Of a DNA stretch of 64,000 nucleotides, positions 1 to 9,135 are shown piece after piece; position 1 is the stretch's first letter; each line of letters begins with the position of its first letter. A program made the position numbers and the translations under genes. The DNA is taken from NCBI RefSeq assembly GCF_018128245.1, contig NZ_CP072378.1, positions 930,001-994,000 of the forward strand, in the 5' to 3' direction. Under the pieces are notes generated by a model. That model saw only the letters and a program-made list of their open reading frames with translations. It was not told where the DNA came from and did not search any database. The stretch is from Leptotrichia sp. oral taxon 221 (GTDB taxonomy: Bacteria; Fusobacteriota; Fusobacteriia; Fusobacteriales; Leptotrichiaceae).

Positions 1-1
1 A

Positions 2-2725
2 GAACTTTATCAAGACGAGAAAGAATTTAAAGAAAGTTTTTTGTTAGATGAAAATGGTGTTTTAAAAAATCCATTATCACGGAGAATGATTGATAATATC
101 ATTATTGAATTTTTGAAGGTTCAGACTGGTTTTAAAAGTGAAAAGGAAGATAAATATTTTGATAATCATAAATACAAGGATAGTAATGTTATTAGGAATT
201 ATTTGTTGTGGTATGTAAAAAGGCAGCGTGGGATTGATTTACCTTCAAAAAGTGAGACGGGTCTATTTGATAGATTGGAAAAAATCGGAAAAGAGATTAG
301 AATTACAACGGTTTTAAATGATTGGATAAGTTCTAAATCGGTTATAAAAGTTAGGAATATTCGAAAAATTTCTCAATTAATTAGTGAAGTTTATAGTGAA
401 TATAGAGATAAAGCTGATTATGATAAAGATAAAAGAATAATTCAACAATTATTTAAAGTGAGTAAGGAAATTAGAGATTATGCGGCAAATATAGATTCTA
501 TGGACATTTATTCATTTTATAAAGAATTTTATACTTTGGATAATGTCGTGAACCCGACTGGAGATTTATTTGTAAATGATAATTGTATTTTGAAATGTAC
601 AATGGCAGATGATATTAGTAGATTAATTATTGAGCAGGAAAGCGTACGTTTACGAGGTGGGAAACAGGCAAATATTTTGGATAAGAAAATATTACCATTT
701 AAAATGTGTAAAGCGATTGGAAAATGTAAGCCAGAATTACTTGAAAAATGGGAGAAGTTGACTGATGTGAAAGTTCGAAATTCTCCAGCTTTATTGAATA
801 CAGCAACAATAAAATGTAAATTTGGTGGTGTGATAAGTATTGATGATGCGGGACAAAATACAATTGGAACAGCTTCTGATAAGGAAACTAAATTGGGAGA
901 AAGTACTCGAGATGCTGATTGTAAGTACAAATTGTTGATTGATATTTGTAAAGACATAAATAATAATTTTATGCAAACATTATTGAAGAAAAACTGTCAA
1001 AAATTTTCCAAGAATAAGAAGTATTTAAAGGATGTAGAAAATATAATTTCACCAGATGTGTTAACTAAAATGTGTAATGTGTCTAGGAAAGAAGATTCAT
1101 CAGAAAATAAGAAAAAAGAATATGAGAAATTGTTAAATGAGAATAAAATAAAAATGGAAATGGCAAAGAAAGAAACGTCTTTTGAAAAAGAAAAGGATTT
1201 GAGAGAAAAAATTTATGAAAGTTTTAAAGAAGCATATAAACGAGTAAAACAACTGTCAAATCCAGCATTAGACACAAAAGGTATTAAAAAAAATTATGGA
1301 ATTTCTTTATGCGACTATCAAAAGAAAAATTTTTATTCGGCAAAGATGTTACCTGTTATAGCGTATGGATATTTAATGAAATCAGGAAATTTTGATATTA
1401 GTTCTGAAAATATTGATAATATTGTGAATGAATTAAACGATGAATCAAATAATAAAGAAACAGAAATATTATGGGTATTGAATAATTCTAATTATAATGT
1501 ATCAATTCGAGAAAATAAGTCTGAGAATCAAAAATCATTAGAAGTAAATACTTCCGATGTAAAAACGTGGTTTCAAATTGGAGAAAATTTATACAAGAAA
1601 TTAGAATTACCTCCAAGTGAAAACGATATTCTTGAGGAAATTCGTCAAAATGGAAAAGTTTTATCGACGTGTCCTTTTAGTCTAATGGAATGGAATGAAA
1701 ATCATTATTCGGATGTTAAAAATAACGATATAGATAATCAAAATTTTTCTCTTGATGAAAAAATAGAAAATATGAAAATGGAAGATTTTGGATATAACAG
1801 AATGAAAATAGATGATAGTTTTTTGGAAGAAAAGTATGTTGAAAATGAAAATGTGAATAATGATATGAAATATGAAAATATTTTTAATTCAAAAGATAAA
1901 ACGAAACAATTTGAAGTGAAAAATTCACAGAAAGATTTATCAAAACGACCGAAAACTCAAACAAAAGAAGTGGTTAAAAAGCCTATTCAAAGTACGAACC
2001 AACAAAATAAGGTAGTTACACAAAAATCAACTGCGAATAATGTCAAAAGCGAAACTATTGAAAAAAAAGACCAGAAAAGTATGCCTGCTAATAACGAGAA
2101 TATAAAAGCAACTTCAGGTGTTAGTAAAAGCGGTTCTTGTTCAGGGAATAGTTGTCCTCATAGTGGAGTAGAGGGAAACTATATTTTAGATGTAGTGAGA
2201 ATAGAGGAGTTGTCGCTAGGAACACTATCTAAATTCCGTATTTTAGATCCTAGTGGTAGAGAGGTTGCGGGATTTAATGGTTATGTAGTGGAAAGAGAAG
2301 GGCCTGATACGATTGTTTCTGGAAGGAAAAAAAGGATTGTACAAGGAACGCATGAATTAAGATGGCATGAAAGACCAGATAAAAAAGATAAAAAAGGAAA
2401 TGTGACAAGAAAAGGCTATTTAGCAATTGGTGTTTTTAATAACACTGCAAATTCAAAAGGATTGTTTAATAAAAAATTAAAGAGAAAAGTTTTAATTTAT
2501 GAAGAAAGGTGGATTTTAATTCATCCCGTTGGTAAAAGTTCTGGGCTAGAAGGATGCCTAGCACCTGCTAAAGGATACACAAAAGATAAAACAGCATATT
2601 TTACTGTAGGTTCAGATAAATTATTTGGTGATATAATAAAATTTATTAAGAAAATAGAAGGGAGAAAGGTTAGGAATTGGGATAATCTTAGAAAATTTAA
2701 GTTAAAAGTTTCTAATAAAATTTAA
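2..2725 (+). CDS. DUF4280 (PAAR-like) spike protein with DUF5675-like C-terminus, 5'-truncated
   Basis: The frame is open to the left edge of the window and there is no ribosome binding site near the first TTG (position 41), so the true start lies outside. At about nt 584-856 the protein carries a cysteine-bearing segment with the DUF4280 layout: LKCTM, then ILPFKMC, a proline/cysteine stretch, and a closing KCKFGGVISIDDAGQ. DUF4280 is a PAAR-like fold that caps spikes of contractile injection systems. A long charged, low-complexity linker follows (about nt 1700-2130). The C-terminal part (about nt 2190-2640) resembles DUF5675, with LIHPVGKSSGLEGCLAPA near the end; such domains occur in phage and injection-system proteins and recall the His...Gly-Cys arrangement of L,D-transpeptidases. 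It may be a spike carrying a cell-wall-active effector. The family calls come from motif reading only. It is followed by a lipoprotein and an FHA/kinase/phosphatase cluster on the same strand. Confidence 0.7.
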   Translation, partial: ELYQDEKEFKESFLLDENGVLKNPLSRRMIDNIIIEFLKVQTGFKSEKEDKYFDNHKYKDSNVIRNYLLWYVKRQRGIDLPSKSETGLFDRLEKIGKEIRITTVLNDWISSKSVIKVRNIRKISQLISEVYSEYRDKADYDKDKRIIQQLFKVSKEIRDYAANIDSMDIYSFYKEFYTLDNVVNPTGDLFVNDNCILKCTMADDISRLIIEQESVRLRGGKQANILDKKILPFKMCKAIGKCKPELLEKWEKLTDVKVRNSPALLNTATIKCKFGGVISIDDAGQNTIGTASDKETKLGESTRDADCKYKLLIDICKDINNNFMQTLLKKNCQKFSKNKKYLKDVENIISPDVLTKMCNVSRKEDSSENKKKEYEKLLNENKIKMEMAKKETSFEKEKDLREKIYESFKEAYKRVKQLSNPALDTKGIKKNYGISLCDYQKKNFYSAKMLPVIAYGYLMKSGNFDISSENIDNIVNELNDESNNKETEILWVLNNSNYNVSIRENKSENQKSLEVNTSDVKTWFQIGENLYKKLELPPSENDILEEIRQNGKVLSTCPFSLMEWNENHYSDVKNNDIDNQNFSLDEKIENMKMEDFGYNRMKIDDSFLEEKYVENENVNNDMKYENIFNSKDKTKQFEVKNSQKDLSKRPKTQTKEVVKKPIQSTNQQNKVVTQKSTANNVKSETIEKKDQKSMPANNENIKATSGVSKSGSCSGNSCPHSGVEGNYILDVVRIEELSLGTLSKFRILDPSGREVAGFNGYVVEREGPDTIVSGRKKRIVQGTHELRWHERPDKKDKKGNVTRKGYLAIGVFNNTANSKGLFNKKLKRKVLIYEERWILIHPVGKSSGLEGCLAPAKGYTKDKTAYFTVGSDKLFGDIIKFIKKIEGRKVRNWDNLRKFKLKVSNKI

Positions 2726-2771
2726 AAATGCTGTAGAAAATTAAATTTTTTTTAGAAGGAAAGGGTGTAGA

Positions 2772-3722
2772 ATGAAAAAATTAATAATTTTATCAATATT
2801 AGTAATAATTTCTTGCAGTGCTGAAAACAAAGGCAATAAAGAAGTGAAAGCTTTAAAAAATAAGGGGGATATTAAAAAAATGGAAATTCAAAGGCAAAAT
2901 AAAATTGAAACATCAGATTTAGAAGAATTTTTTAAAAATTATTCTTATTTAGACAGGATTCTTATAAAAAGTGATTATTTTGATATGAATGATTCAAGTC
3001 AAGATATTTTAAAAAAATATATCGAAAATAAAGAAAAGAAAATGATAAAATTAGAAAGCAGTTCACAAATTTTTGATAATGAACCTAAGGAGAAAAGAAT
3101 AAAGAAAATAATTTCAATATTGTTGGAATTGGAAGAAAAAGTAACAAATCATGATATTGATTGGTTACTAAATAAAGAAGACATATATAAATATTTAATA
3201 AATGAAATATCTGAATATAATTATAAATTGCCTAAATCAAAGTTAGATGAGGATAGAGAAAGCATTTATAGAAAATCTTTTTTTGAATTTTTAGAAAAAA
3301 ATTATTCTAAAGATCAAATAGAAAAAATTTTGGAAGTTATAACGATTAATCCAGAATACCTTTCTTACGATATAGATGGAAGGTATGGATTAAGGAAAGT
3401 AGATGAAGTAATATCGGAATTGGAAAAATATGAACCTATTACATCTGAGGAATGGTCAGAAAATGAAGCTAGATCAGGAGAAAAAGTTTTTAAGAATCAA
3501 ATTGAAAATACACTGGCACCAGCATATATATTAACTGATAACAGGATAGTAATGGTAGACATGAATGATAACAATAAACCGGTAAAAGAAATTAAAATAA
3601 CAGATTATAAGAAAGTAGGGATAATTCTTTATAAAAATATTGTTTATATATATGATAACGGTATGATTTATGAGTATTCTGGAAGAAAATTTGAGAATGT
3701 AAAAAAAATAAAAGTTATGTAA
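2772..3722 (+). CDS. lipoprotein of unknown function in the injection/phosphorylation cluster
   Basis: The 316-residue product begins with a short basic N-terminus, a hydrophobic stretch and a lipobox ending ISC, so Cys15 is the predicted lipidated residue. The mature part is Lys/Glu/Ile-rich and mostly helical, with a beta-rich tail (about residues 245-316) containing repeated short strands such as AYILTDNRIVMVD and GIILYKNIVYIYD. I do not recognise the family. The start is supported by an AGAAGGAAAGGG ribosome binding site at about 2754-2765. Its position between the DUF4280 protein and the FHA protein suggests an envelope component or immunity partner of that cluster; this is inference. 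Confidence 0.75.
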   Translation: MKKLIILSILVIISCSAENKGNKEVKALKNKGDIKKMEIQRQNKIETSDLEEFFKNYSYLDRILIKSDYFDMNDSSQDILKKYIENKEKKMIKLESSSQIFDNEPKEKRIKKIISILLELEEKVTNHDIDWLLNKEDIYKYLINEISEYNYKLPKSKLDEDRESIYRKSFFEFLEKNYSKDQIEKILEVITINPEYLSYDIDGRYGLRKVDEVISELEKYEPITSEEWSENEARSGEKVFKNQIENTLAPAYILTDNRIVMVDMNDNNKPVKEIKITDYKKVGIILYKNIVYIYDNGMIYEYSGRKFENVKKIKVM

Positions 3723-3759
3723 AATAAAAAAAAGATATTTTCTTTTTTGGAGGGGGATA

Positions 3760-4305
3760 ATGAAATTAGATAGATGTAGAAATGGGCACATGTATGATAT
3801 TGCAAGGTATAAATCGTGTCCATATTGTAAATCAGAAGGATTAGAATTAGAAGTAAAAGAAGATAAAATAAATTTAATTGAGGAAATGAATGATGATGAA
3901 AAAACAACGGCTTATTGGGCAAAGGATTCACAGGTAGATCCAGTTGTTGGGTGGATTGTTTGTATTGAAGGGGCTAATAAAGGGAAGGATTTTCGTTTGG
4001 TAAGTGAACGAAATTTTATTGGTCGTGGAGATGAAATGAATATTCAAATAATAGGTGATATGTCAATTTCTAGGAAAAATCACTGTTCGATTAGCTATAA
4101 TCCAAAACAAAGAATGTTTATGATTACGCCAGGAGAAGCAACAGGGCTGATTTATGTGAATAATGAGGCGTTGTATGATACTAGAGAATTAAGAATTTAT
4201 GATTTGATTGAAATGGGAGAGAGTAAATTCGTGTTTGTAAATCTTTGTGGAGATTTTTTTGAGTGGAATAAAGAGAAATCAAAAATGTTAAAAGATGGGG
4301 AATAG
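3760..4305 (+). CDS. FHA-domain protein with N-terminal zinc knuckle
   Basis: This 181-residue soluble protein has an N-terminal Cys6, His10, Cys20, Cys23 cluster that looks like a small zinc-binding knuckle. An FHA domain follows at about residues 64-165. The conserved FHA residues are visible: Arg89 in FIGRGDE, Ser104 and His108 in SISRKNH, and Asn135 in YVNNEAL, so phosphothreonine binding should be intact. Ahead of the FHA domain is DDEKTTAYW, with Thr49-Thr50 placed like the phosphorylated ETT motif of actinobacterial GarA/OdhI. GGAGG at about 3751-3755 supports the start. With the kinase and PP2C-like proteins downstream it is the expected reader of a threonine-phosphorylation pathway, comparable to Fha of type VI secretion; the link is inferred from context. 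Confidence 0.9.
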   Translation: MKLDRCRNGHMYDIARYKSCPYCKSEGLELEVKEDKINLIEEMNDDEKTTAYWAKDSQVDPVVGWIVCIEGANKGKDFRLVSERNFIGRGDEMNIQIIGDMSISRKNHCSISYNPKQRMFMITPGEATGLIYVNNEALYDTRELRIYDLIEMGESKFVFVNLCGDFFEWNKEKSKMLKDGE

Positions 4306-4325
4306 TTTTTTAAAGGAGGGGGTTA

Positions 4326-4376
4326 ATGATCTGTTTTTTAAATAAAATAGATTTTAGAAAAAATGAGGAAAGATGA
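4326..4376 (+). CDS. 16-codon leader ORF overlapping the next start codon
   Basis: The only strong Shine-Dalgarno in this gap (AAAGGAGGGGG, about 4312-4322) sits just ahead of ATG 4326, not of the long gene that starts at 4363. The small frame encodes 16 residues (MICFLNKIDFRKNEER) and stops at 4374-4376, beyond the ATG of the 787-residue PP2C-like protein, so the two overlap out of frame. This arrangement suggests translational coupling or dosage control. It is not shown that the peptide is made. Confidence 0.4.
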   Translation: MICFLNKIDFRKNEER

Positions 4377-6726
4377 ATCAAAATTTATAACAAAATTCTT
4401 TAGTGAGCCAGGTACTCAGAAAAAGAATAATGATTATTTTGGTTTTTTGCAATTGGATAATTATGCGATTTGGGTTGTTGCTGATGGATTTGATGCAGAA
4501 GAAGGTGCAGAGATTGTATCAAAATTGGCGGTTGAATCTGTTATTGAGTATTTTATGTTGCATCCACGTTTTAATACAGAAGTTATAAAAGAAATGATTG
4601 ATTATGCGAATTTAAAGATTCGAGAAAAACAAGAAGAAACAGAAAGATATTCATTGATGCATGCTTCACTTTTGGTTGTTATAAGTAATTATAATTCATT
4701 TTTATATGGAAATGTAGGAAATACAAGACTTTATCATATGAGAAATGGCTATATAGTTTCTCAAAGTAGCGATGATAGTATTGCTCAGTTGCTTGTGGAG
4801 GAAGAAGCACTGAATGTGAATGATATTAAATTTCATAGGCAGAGAAATGATTTATTGCAGGCTGTGGGAGATTATGGGAAAATAAAGCCAAATTTGATAA
4901 AAGAACCAGTTAGTTTGGAACAGAATGATGTACTATGTTTGACGACTATTGGTTTTTGGGAAAATGTTGAAGAAACTGAAATGGAAGTAGAATTTTCTAG
5001 GCAAGAAAATTTGGATAAATGGCTTGAATCTATGAAAAATGCTGTTATTTCTACATTACGTGATGATGTAGAAAATAATACACTTGCTATTGTAAAAATT
5101 GAAGAAGTTGCTTCACCAGAACCAGTAGAGAAAGATAGAAGAAAATTTTATTTGAAAGTTGTATTGATTGGTGCTGCGATATTGATAATTTTATTATTTT
5201 TGGTATTTTTTAATATTGCTAAAAGAAATGAAATATTGAAAAGAGCAACGATTTATAGTCAACAGGCAGATGATGAATTAATGAAGAAAAATTTTAATAA
5301 TTCAATTGAAGATTTGAAGTTGGAACTAGGGGAGTATGAAAAGTTGAAGTCTAAGAGAAGAGGAATTATTGGATTTTTATCTGGAATTGGTCAAGATAAA
5401 TCTAAGATTGATGGATTGATTTCAGAAAATAAAAAGAAAATGGAACAGACTGAAAAATTGAAAAAGGCGTTTCAAGATGTGAATCAAGGGAATGAATTGT
5501 TTACTAGTGGAAATTATGATGAGGCTACGGAGAAATATCAGGCAGCTAAATATGCGTTGGAAGAGATTTCATATAAAAGGGATGAATTGAATATTAATGA
5601 AATTTTGGAAACTTTGAATACGAGAATAAATTCAGCATCTAAGTTAAAGGAAGCACAGATGTTAGAAATTTCTGGAAATCAGGCAGTTACGGCTGGGAAT
5701 TATAATTTGGCAAAAGAAAATTATAAGGCGGCTTCTGAGATTTATTTGAGTAATGGAAGGGCAGATTATGTTGCAAATATTGAGAGGAAGATATCAGAAA
5801 TAGCTGATAAAGAGAAAACGGAATATAATGGTGCAATGTTAGTAGAAAATCAAGCAGATATGTTATCGCCAACTGATATAAATAAGTCAAGAGAAGCATA
5901 TTATAAGGCTAGGGAAATGTATCAGACTTTAGGAGATACTGTAAAAACGCAAGAAATTGATAATAAAATTCAAGAAATAAATTCTAGAGAAATGGCAAAA
6001 TTACAAACAGCAAATAATTTAGTGAAAGAAGGATTGAGTCAATTAGCAGCAAATAATCCTGCAGAGGCAATATCTACATTAACAAAAGCTAAGATTATGT
6101 ATGAAGGATTGAAAGATCATAATAACGTATCAAATGTAGAAAAATTTATATCACAAGCACAGTCATTCATTAAATATGAAAGTGAAAGTGAGAAAAAATT
6201 GAAAGATTTAGAAGTAGATTATAGTGAGAGGTTAAAACAGCAAGAAATAATGTCACAACAGGCATTAATTGCTAAGGAGGCAGAAATTGCTGCACGTCAA
6301 AATGAAATAGAGCGGGAGCGAATTAGGAGGGAGCAAATTAATAAAAGAATTGATGAAGCTACGAATTTAGAGATGCAGGGAGATCAGCAATACTCATTGG
6401 GAAGATATTCGGAAGGTATGAATAAATATGAAGAAGCTAAGAAAATATTGGAAGAATTGAAAAATTCGGGAGATTTCGAAGTGCAGAACTCAAAAATAGA
6501 ATATTTGGATAAGAAAAAAGTTAAGAGCGAGGGATATTTGTATGAAAAAGAAGGAGATGATGAGGCGAAGAAGAAAAATTGGAAGGAAGCTGAGAAAAAA
6601 TATCAGTCTTCATTAGAAAAGATGAAAGAAGTGAATGAATCAAGCGAGATACAAAAAAATATAGAAAAAAAATTAAAGAAAGCAACGAAAAAGGCTAATA
6701 AAAAATGGTGGCAATTTTGGAAATAG
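4363..6726 (+). CDS. PP2C-like (probably degenerate) membrane protein with TPR-like exterior
   Basis: The first 250 or so of 787 residues follow the PP2C fold: KKNNDYFG (Asp24), VVADGFD (Asp41-Gly42) and YGNVGNTRLY at 116-124. Two metal-binding aspartates appear to be missing: the usual SDG loop reads TTIGFWE (194-200) and the closing DN-x-T reads ENNT (237-240). A single transmembrane helix spans about 263-286. The remaining 500 residues are helical, with several TPR-like repeats (for example GNQAVTAGNYNLAKENYKAA) and coiled coil, ending in a basic aromatic tail (KKWWQFWK). I read it as a cytoplasmic pseudo-phosphatase or weak phosphatase domain tied to an extracytoplasmic scaffold. Its own ribosome binding site is poor; see the leader ORF. 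Together with the FHA protein, a second PP2C-like protein and a kinase it forms a phosphorylation control module. Confidence 0.8.
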   Translation: MRKDESKFITKFFSEPGTQKKNNDYFGFLQLDNYAIWVVADGFDAEEGAEIVSKLAVESVIEYFMLHPRFNTEVIKEMIDYANLKIREKQEETERYSLMHASLLVVISNYNSFLYGNVGNTRLYHMRNGYIVSQSSDDSIAQLLVEEEALNVNDIKFHRQRNDLLQAVGDYGKIKPNLIKEPVSLEQNDVLCLTTIGFWENVEETEMEVEFSRQENLDKWLESMKNAVISTLRDDVENNTLAIVKIEEVASPEPVEKDRRKFYLKVVLIGAAILIILLFLVFFNIAKRNEILKRATIYSQQADDELMKKNFNNSIEDLKLELGEYEKLKSKRRGIIGFLSGIGQDKSKIDGLISENKKKMEQTEKLKKAFQDVNQGNELFTSGNYDEATEKYQAAKYALEEISYKRDELNINEILETLNTRINSASKLKEAQMLEISGNQAVTAGNYNLAKENYKAASEIYLSNGRADYVANIERKISEIADKEKTEYNGAMLVENQADMLSPTDINKSREAYYKAREMYQTLGDTVKTQEIDNKIQEINSREMAKLQTANNLVKEGLSQLAANNPAEAISTLTKAKIMYEGLKDHNNVSNVEKFISQAQSFIKYESESEKKLKDLEVDYSERLKQQEIMSQQALIAKEAEIAARQNEIERERIRREQINKRIDEATNLEMQGDQQYSLGRYSEGMNKYEEAKKILEELKNSGDFEVQNSKIEYLDKKKVKSEGYLYEKEGDDEAKKKNWKEAEKKYQSSLEKMKEVNESSEIQKNIEKKLKKATKKANKKWWQFWK

Positions 6727-6738
6727 AAGGGGAAATGG

Positions 6739-8124
6739 TTGGAAATAGAAAAAAATAGAAATAAAATAGATACATTTTTCTTTAAAGAGTATGAAGGAAT
6801 AGTTGAAAGAAATACTTATTCGGCTTATATTCCTGATAAGAAAAAGAGTATTTGGACTTTGATTGTAGATGATGAAAAATGTAGAAATTTTGCTAAGATT
6901 GGTGTGGAAAGTATTTTGAAAAGATATTTTCAAAATGATGAGATTAATAGTGAAAATATTTTTGATTTAATGTTAACTGGATTGGAAAAAATTAAGGAAA
7001 GAAAGCAAGTTGTAAGAAAAAAATTGATATCTAATAAAATTTCAAAAACTTCGATAATAGTTGTACTTATAGAAAAAAATCGGCTTTTGGTAGGAAATAT
7101 TGGAAAGAATAAATTAAAAATTTTTAGAGAAAATATGATAATTGAAGAAATTTTCGGAGATGAGATAAAGGAAATAGTGATTAATAAAAATGATTATATT
7201 TTAGTTGGAACTCCTAAATTTTGGAAATTGATTAATGAAAATGAAATTATGGATGCATTGATTCGATGGAATAGTAAAGGTGAGTTAGAAAATTATATTA
7301 GTGAAAAAGTAATGAAAAGTGAGAAAAAGTTAAATATGACAATTCCTTTTTTTTCGATTTTCATTGAGGATATTTTGCAAGAAGATGAAGAGGTATATCT
7401 TATGAAAAAAGATTACGGCGATGATTCTTTAAAAAATATTCTTCTGATGTTGATTTTTTTATTTTCATTTGTAGTTTTTGGAAAAAATATGGCTTATAGA
7501 AAAATGGAATCTGAAGCAGAAAAACATCTAATAATCTCTGAAAATTACTTTAAGAATAAAAAATTTGTTGAATCAATGAAAGAAATTGATTTTGTGATAG
7601 ATAAGTATCGTAATTTGAAAAGTAAGGATAAGAATGTAGAAAATAAAATTGATAAATTACTGAAAAAAAGAGAAACTATAGATTTAGAATCGAAGAAAAT
7701 GTTTTTAGAGTTAGAAAATAAGAAGTTGTTGGAGGAAAGGAAAAGGTTAGAATCAGATGTGGCTTTAAGTGAAAATCCTGAAAAGGTTAAGTCAGTAGAA
7801 ATTTCAAAAAATCATACAGAAAATAAAGATAAAATGAGTATTTCAGAAAATAGTAATAAGAATGAAAATCTTAAAAGTAATTTAGAGAAGTCGAATGTGA
7901 AAATATATGAAAAAAATAGAAGAAAGAAAAAAGAAATAAAAGCAAAAATTTTGGAAAAAGGATTTAAAACAAGAAAATCAGTAAAGAAAGAAGATACTTT
8001 AAAAATAGGAAAAGTATCGAAATCTAGAAAATTTAAAAATCTCAACTCAAATTATAGTTTAGATGAAGAAATAAAAAGAAATTGGAAGATATTGGGAAGA
8101 GATGTGACAGGGAATAAAAGTTAA
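6739..8124 (+). CDS. second, more diverged PP2C-like membrane protein
   Basis: This 461-residue protein has the same layout as its upstream neighbour but is shorter. An N-terminal domain keeps the PP2C outline (WTLIVDDEKC at 39-48 where VADG is expected; LLVGNIGKNKLKIF at 116-129 matching GNVGNTRLY) but lacks nearly all metal-binding residues. One transmembrane helix lies at about 231-248, followed by a short TPR-like stretch and a long Lys/Glu-rich tail that is probably disordered. The start is TTG with AGAAGGGG at 6727-6732. It is probably a duplicated and decayed paralogue with a structural or pseudo-enzyme role; catalysis is unlikely from the residues seen. Confidence 0.7.
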   Translation: MEIEKNRNKIDTFFFKEYEGIVERNTYSAYIPDKKKSIWTLIVDDEKCRNFAKIGVESILKRYFQNDEINSENIFDLMLTGLEKIKERKQVVRKKLISNKISKTSIIVVLIEKNRLLVGNIGKNKLKIFRENMIIEEIFGDEIKEIVINKNDYILVGTPKFWKLINENEIMDALIRWNSKGELENYISEKVMKSEKKLNMTIPFFSIFIEDILQEDEEVYLMKKDYGDDSLKNILLMLIFLFSFVVFGKNMAYRKMESEAEKHLIISENYFKNKKFVESMKEIDFVIDKYRNLKSKDKNVENKIDKLLKKRETIDLESKKMFLELENKKLLEERKRLESDVALSENPEKVKSVEISKNHTENKDKMSISENSNKNENLKSNLEKSNVKIYEKNRRKKKEIKAKILEKGFKTRKSVKKEDTLKIGKVSKSRKFKNLNSNYSLDEEIKRNWKILGRDVTGNKS

Positions 8125-8175
8125 AAGAATTATCAAAAATATTAAGAATAAATAAGAATAAGTATGAGGAGAAAA

Positions 8176-9021
8176 ATGGATTTTTTACCATTAGATTATA
8201 AATTTCAGAATAATTATGAGATAGAGGGATATATTGATGAGACAGAATTTTCTAATGTTTATTTAGTTTCTACATTTAATAAAAAATATGTTATTAAAGA
8301 GTGTTTTCCAAAGTCGATTACAATTAGAGATGATGATTTAAAAATATTTACGAATAAAAATATAGAGAAGTTTAATTTAGTTAAAAATAGTTTTCAGCGA
8401 GAAAAAGAAATTTTAGAAAAGTTGGATAAAAATAAAGATGTTGTTAATTTAGTAAATTTTTTTGAAGAGAATAATACAATATATTTAGTTTTGGAATATT
8501 TTGAGGGGATTAATTTGAAAAAATATGTTTTGGAAAATGAATTACCTGAGAAAGAGATTTTACAGATATTTTTGGAAATAGTTAAAATTGTGATTGAAAT
8601 ACATGATGAATGTGTGATTCATAGGGATATAAAACCGTCTAATATTTTGATTAATGGAAAAAATGAAATTAAAATTATAGATTTTGGGACTGGATTGTTG
8701 AAAGGTAATAGGAACGGAGATTATATTAAAGTTACAGAAGGATATTCTGCGTTGGAAATGTATTCACTGAAAACAGAAATAGATGAGAGAAGTGATATGT
8801 ATAGTTTGTGTGCGTTGTTGTATTTTATGCTGGAAAAGAAAAAATTGAAAAGTGTATTGGATAGGTTTTATAGTGAAGAATTAACTTTTGAACGCAAAAT
8901 TAATGAGGATTTGAAGAAAATTATGGAAAAAGGGTTGGCAATACATAGAAAGGAAAGATATAGGAGTTGTCTAGAAATTTATTATGAAATTTTGAGATAT
9001 ATTGAGAAATTTGAAAATTAG
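8176..9021 (+). CDS. soluble serine/threonine protein kinase
   Basis: All core Hanks-kinase motifs are present (numbered from the upstream ATG at 8164): VIKECFP (Lys45), HRDIKPSNIL (Asp155, Lys157, Asn160), DFG (173-175) and an APE equivalent in EGYSALE. The glycine-rich loop is weak (DETEFSNVYLV). The KECFP stretch after the catalytic lysine is typical of bacterial kinases linked to FHA/PP2C pathways. No transmembrane or sensor region follows the catalytic domain, so at 281 residues it is a bare cytoplasmic kinase. I chose ATG 8176 over 8164 because GAGGAGA lies at the right distance only for the former. Likely targets are the FHA protein next door and an injection-system component; that is inference. 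Confidence 0.92.
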   Translation: MDFLPLDYKFQNNYEIEGYIDETEFSNVYLVSTFNKKYVIKECFPKSITIRDDDLKIFTNKNIEKFNLVKNSFQREKEILEKLDKNKDVVNLVNFFEENNTIYLVLEYFEGINLKKYVLENELPEKEILQIFLEIVKIVIEIHDECVIHRDIKPSNILINGKNEIKIIDFGTGLLKGNRNGDYIKVTEGYSALEMYSLKTEIDERSDMYSLCALLYFMLEKKKLKSVLDRFYSEELTFERKINEDLKKIMEKGLAIHRKERYRSCLEIYYEILRYIEKFEN

Positions 9022-9135
9022 AATAGGGAAATATTAGTATTTTCATGTAAGCATAGAAATGAAATTAATAGTATTTTGAGAATAAAAAATTAAGTAAATA
9101 GAAAAAATGAATTGATAAAAATAAAAGGGAGAAAA

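Noticed and set aside
529-957. Minus-strand frame of 142 codons inside the DUF4280 protein
   Set aside because: It lies wholly inside a well-supported plus-strand coding region and has no recognisable features of its own.
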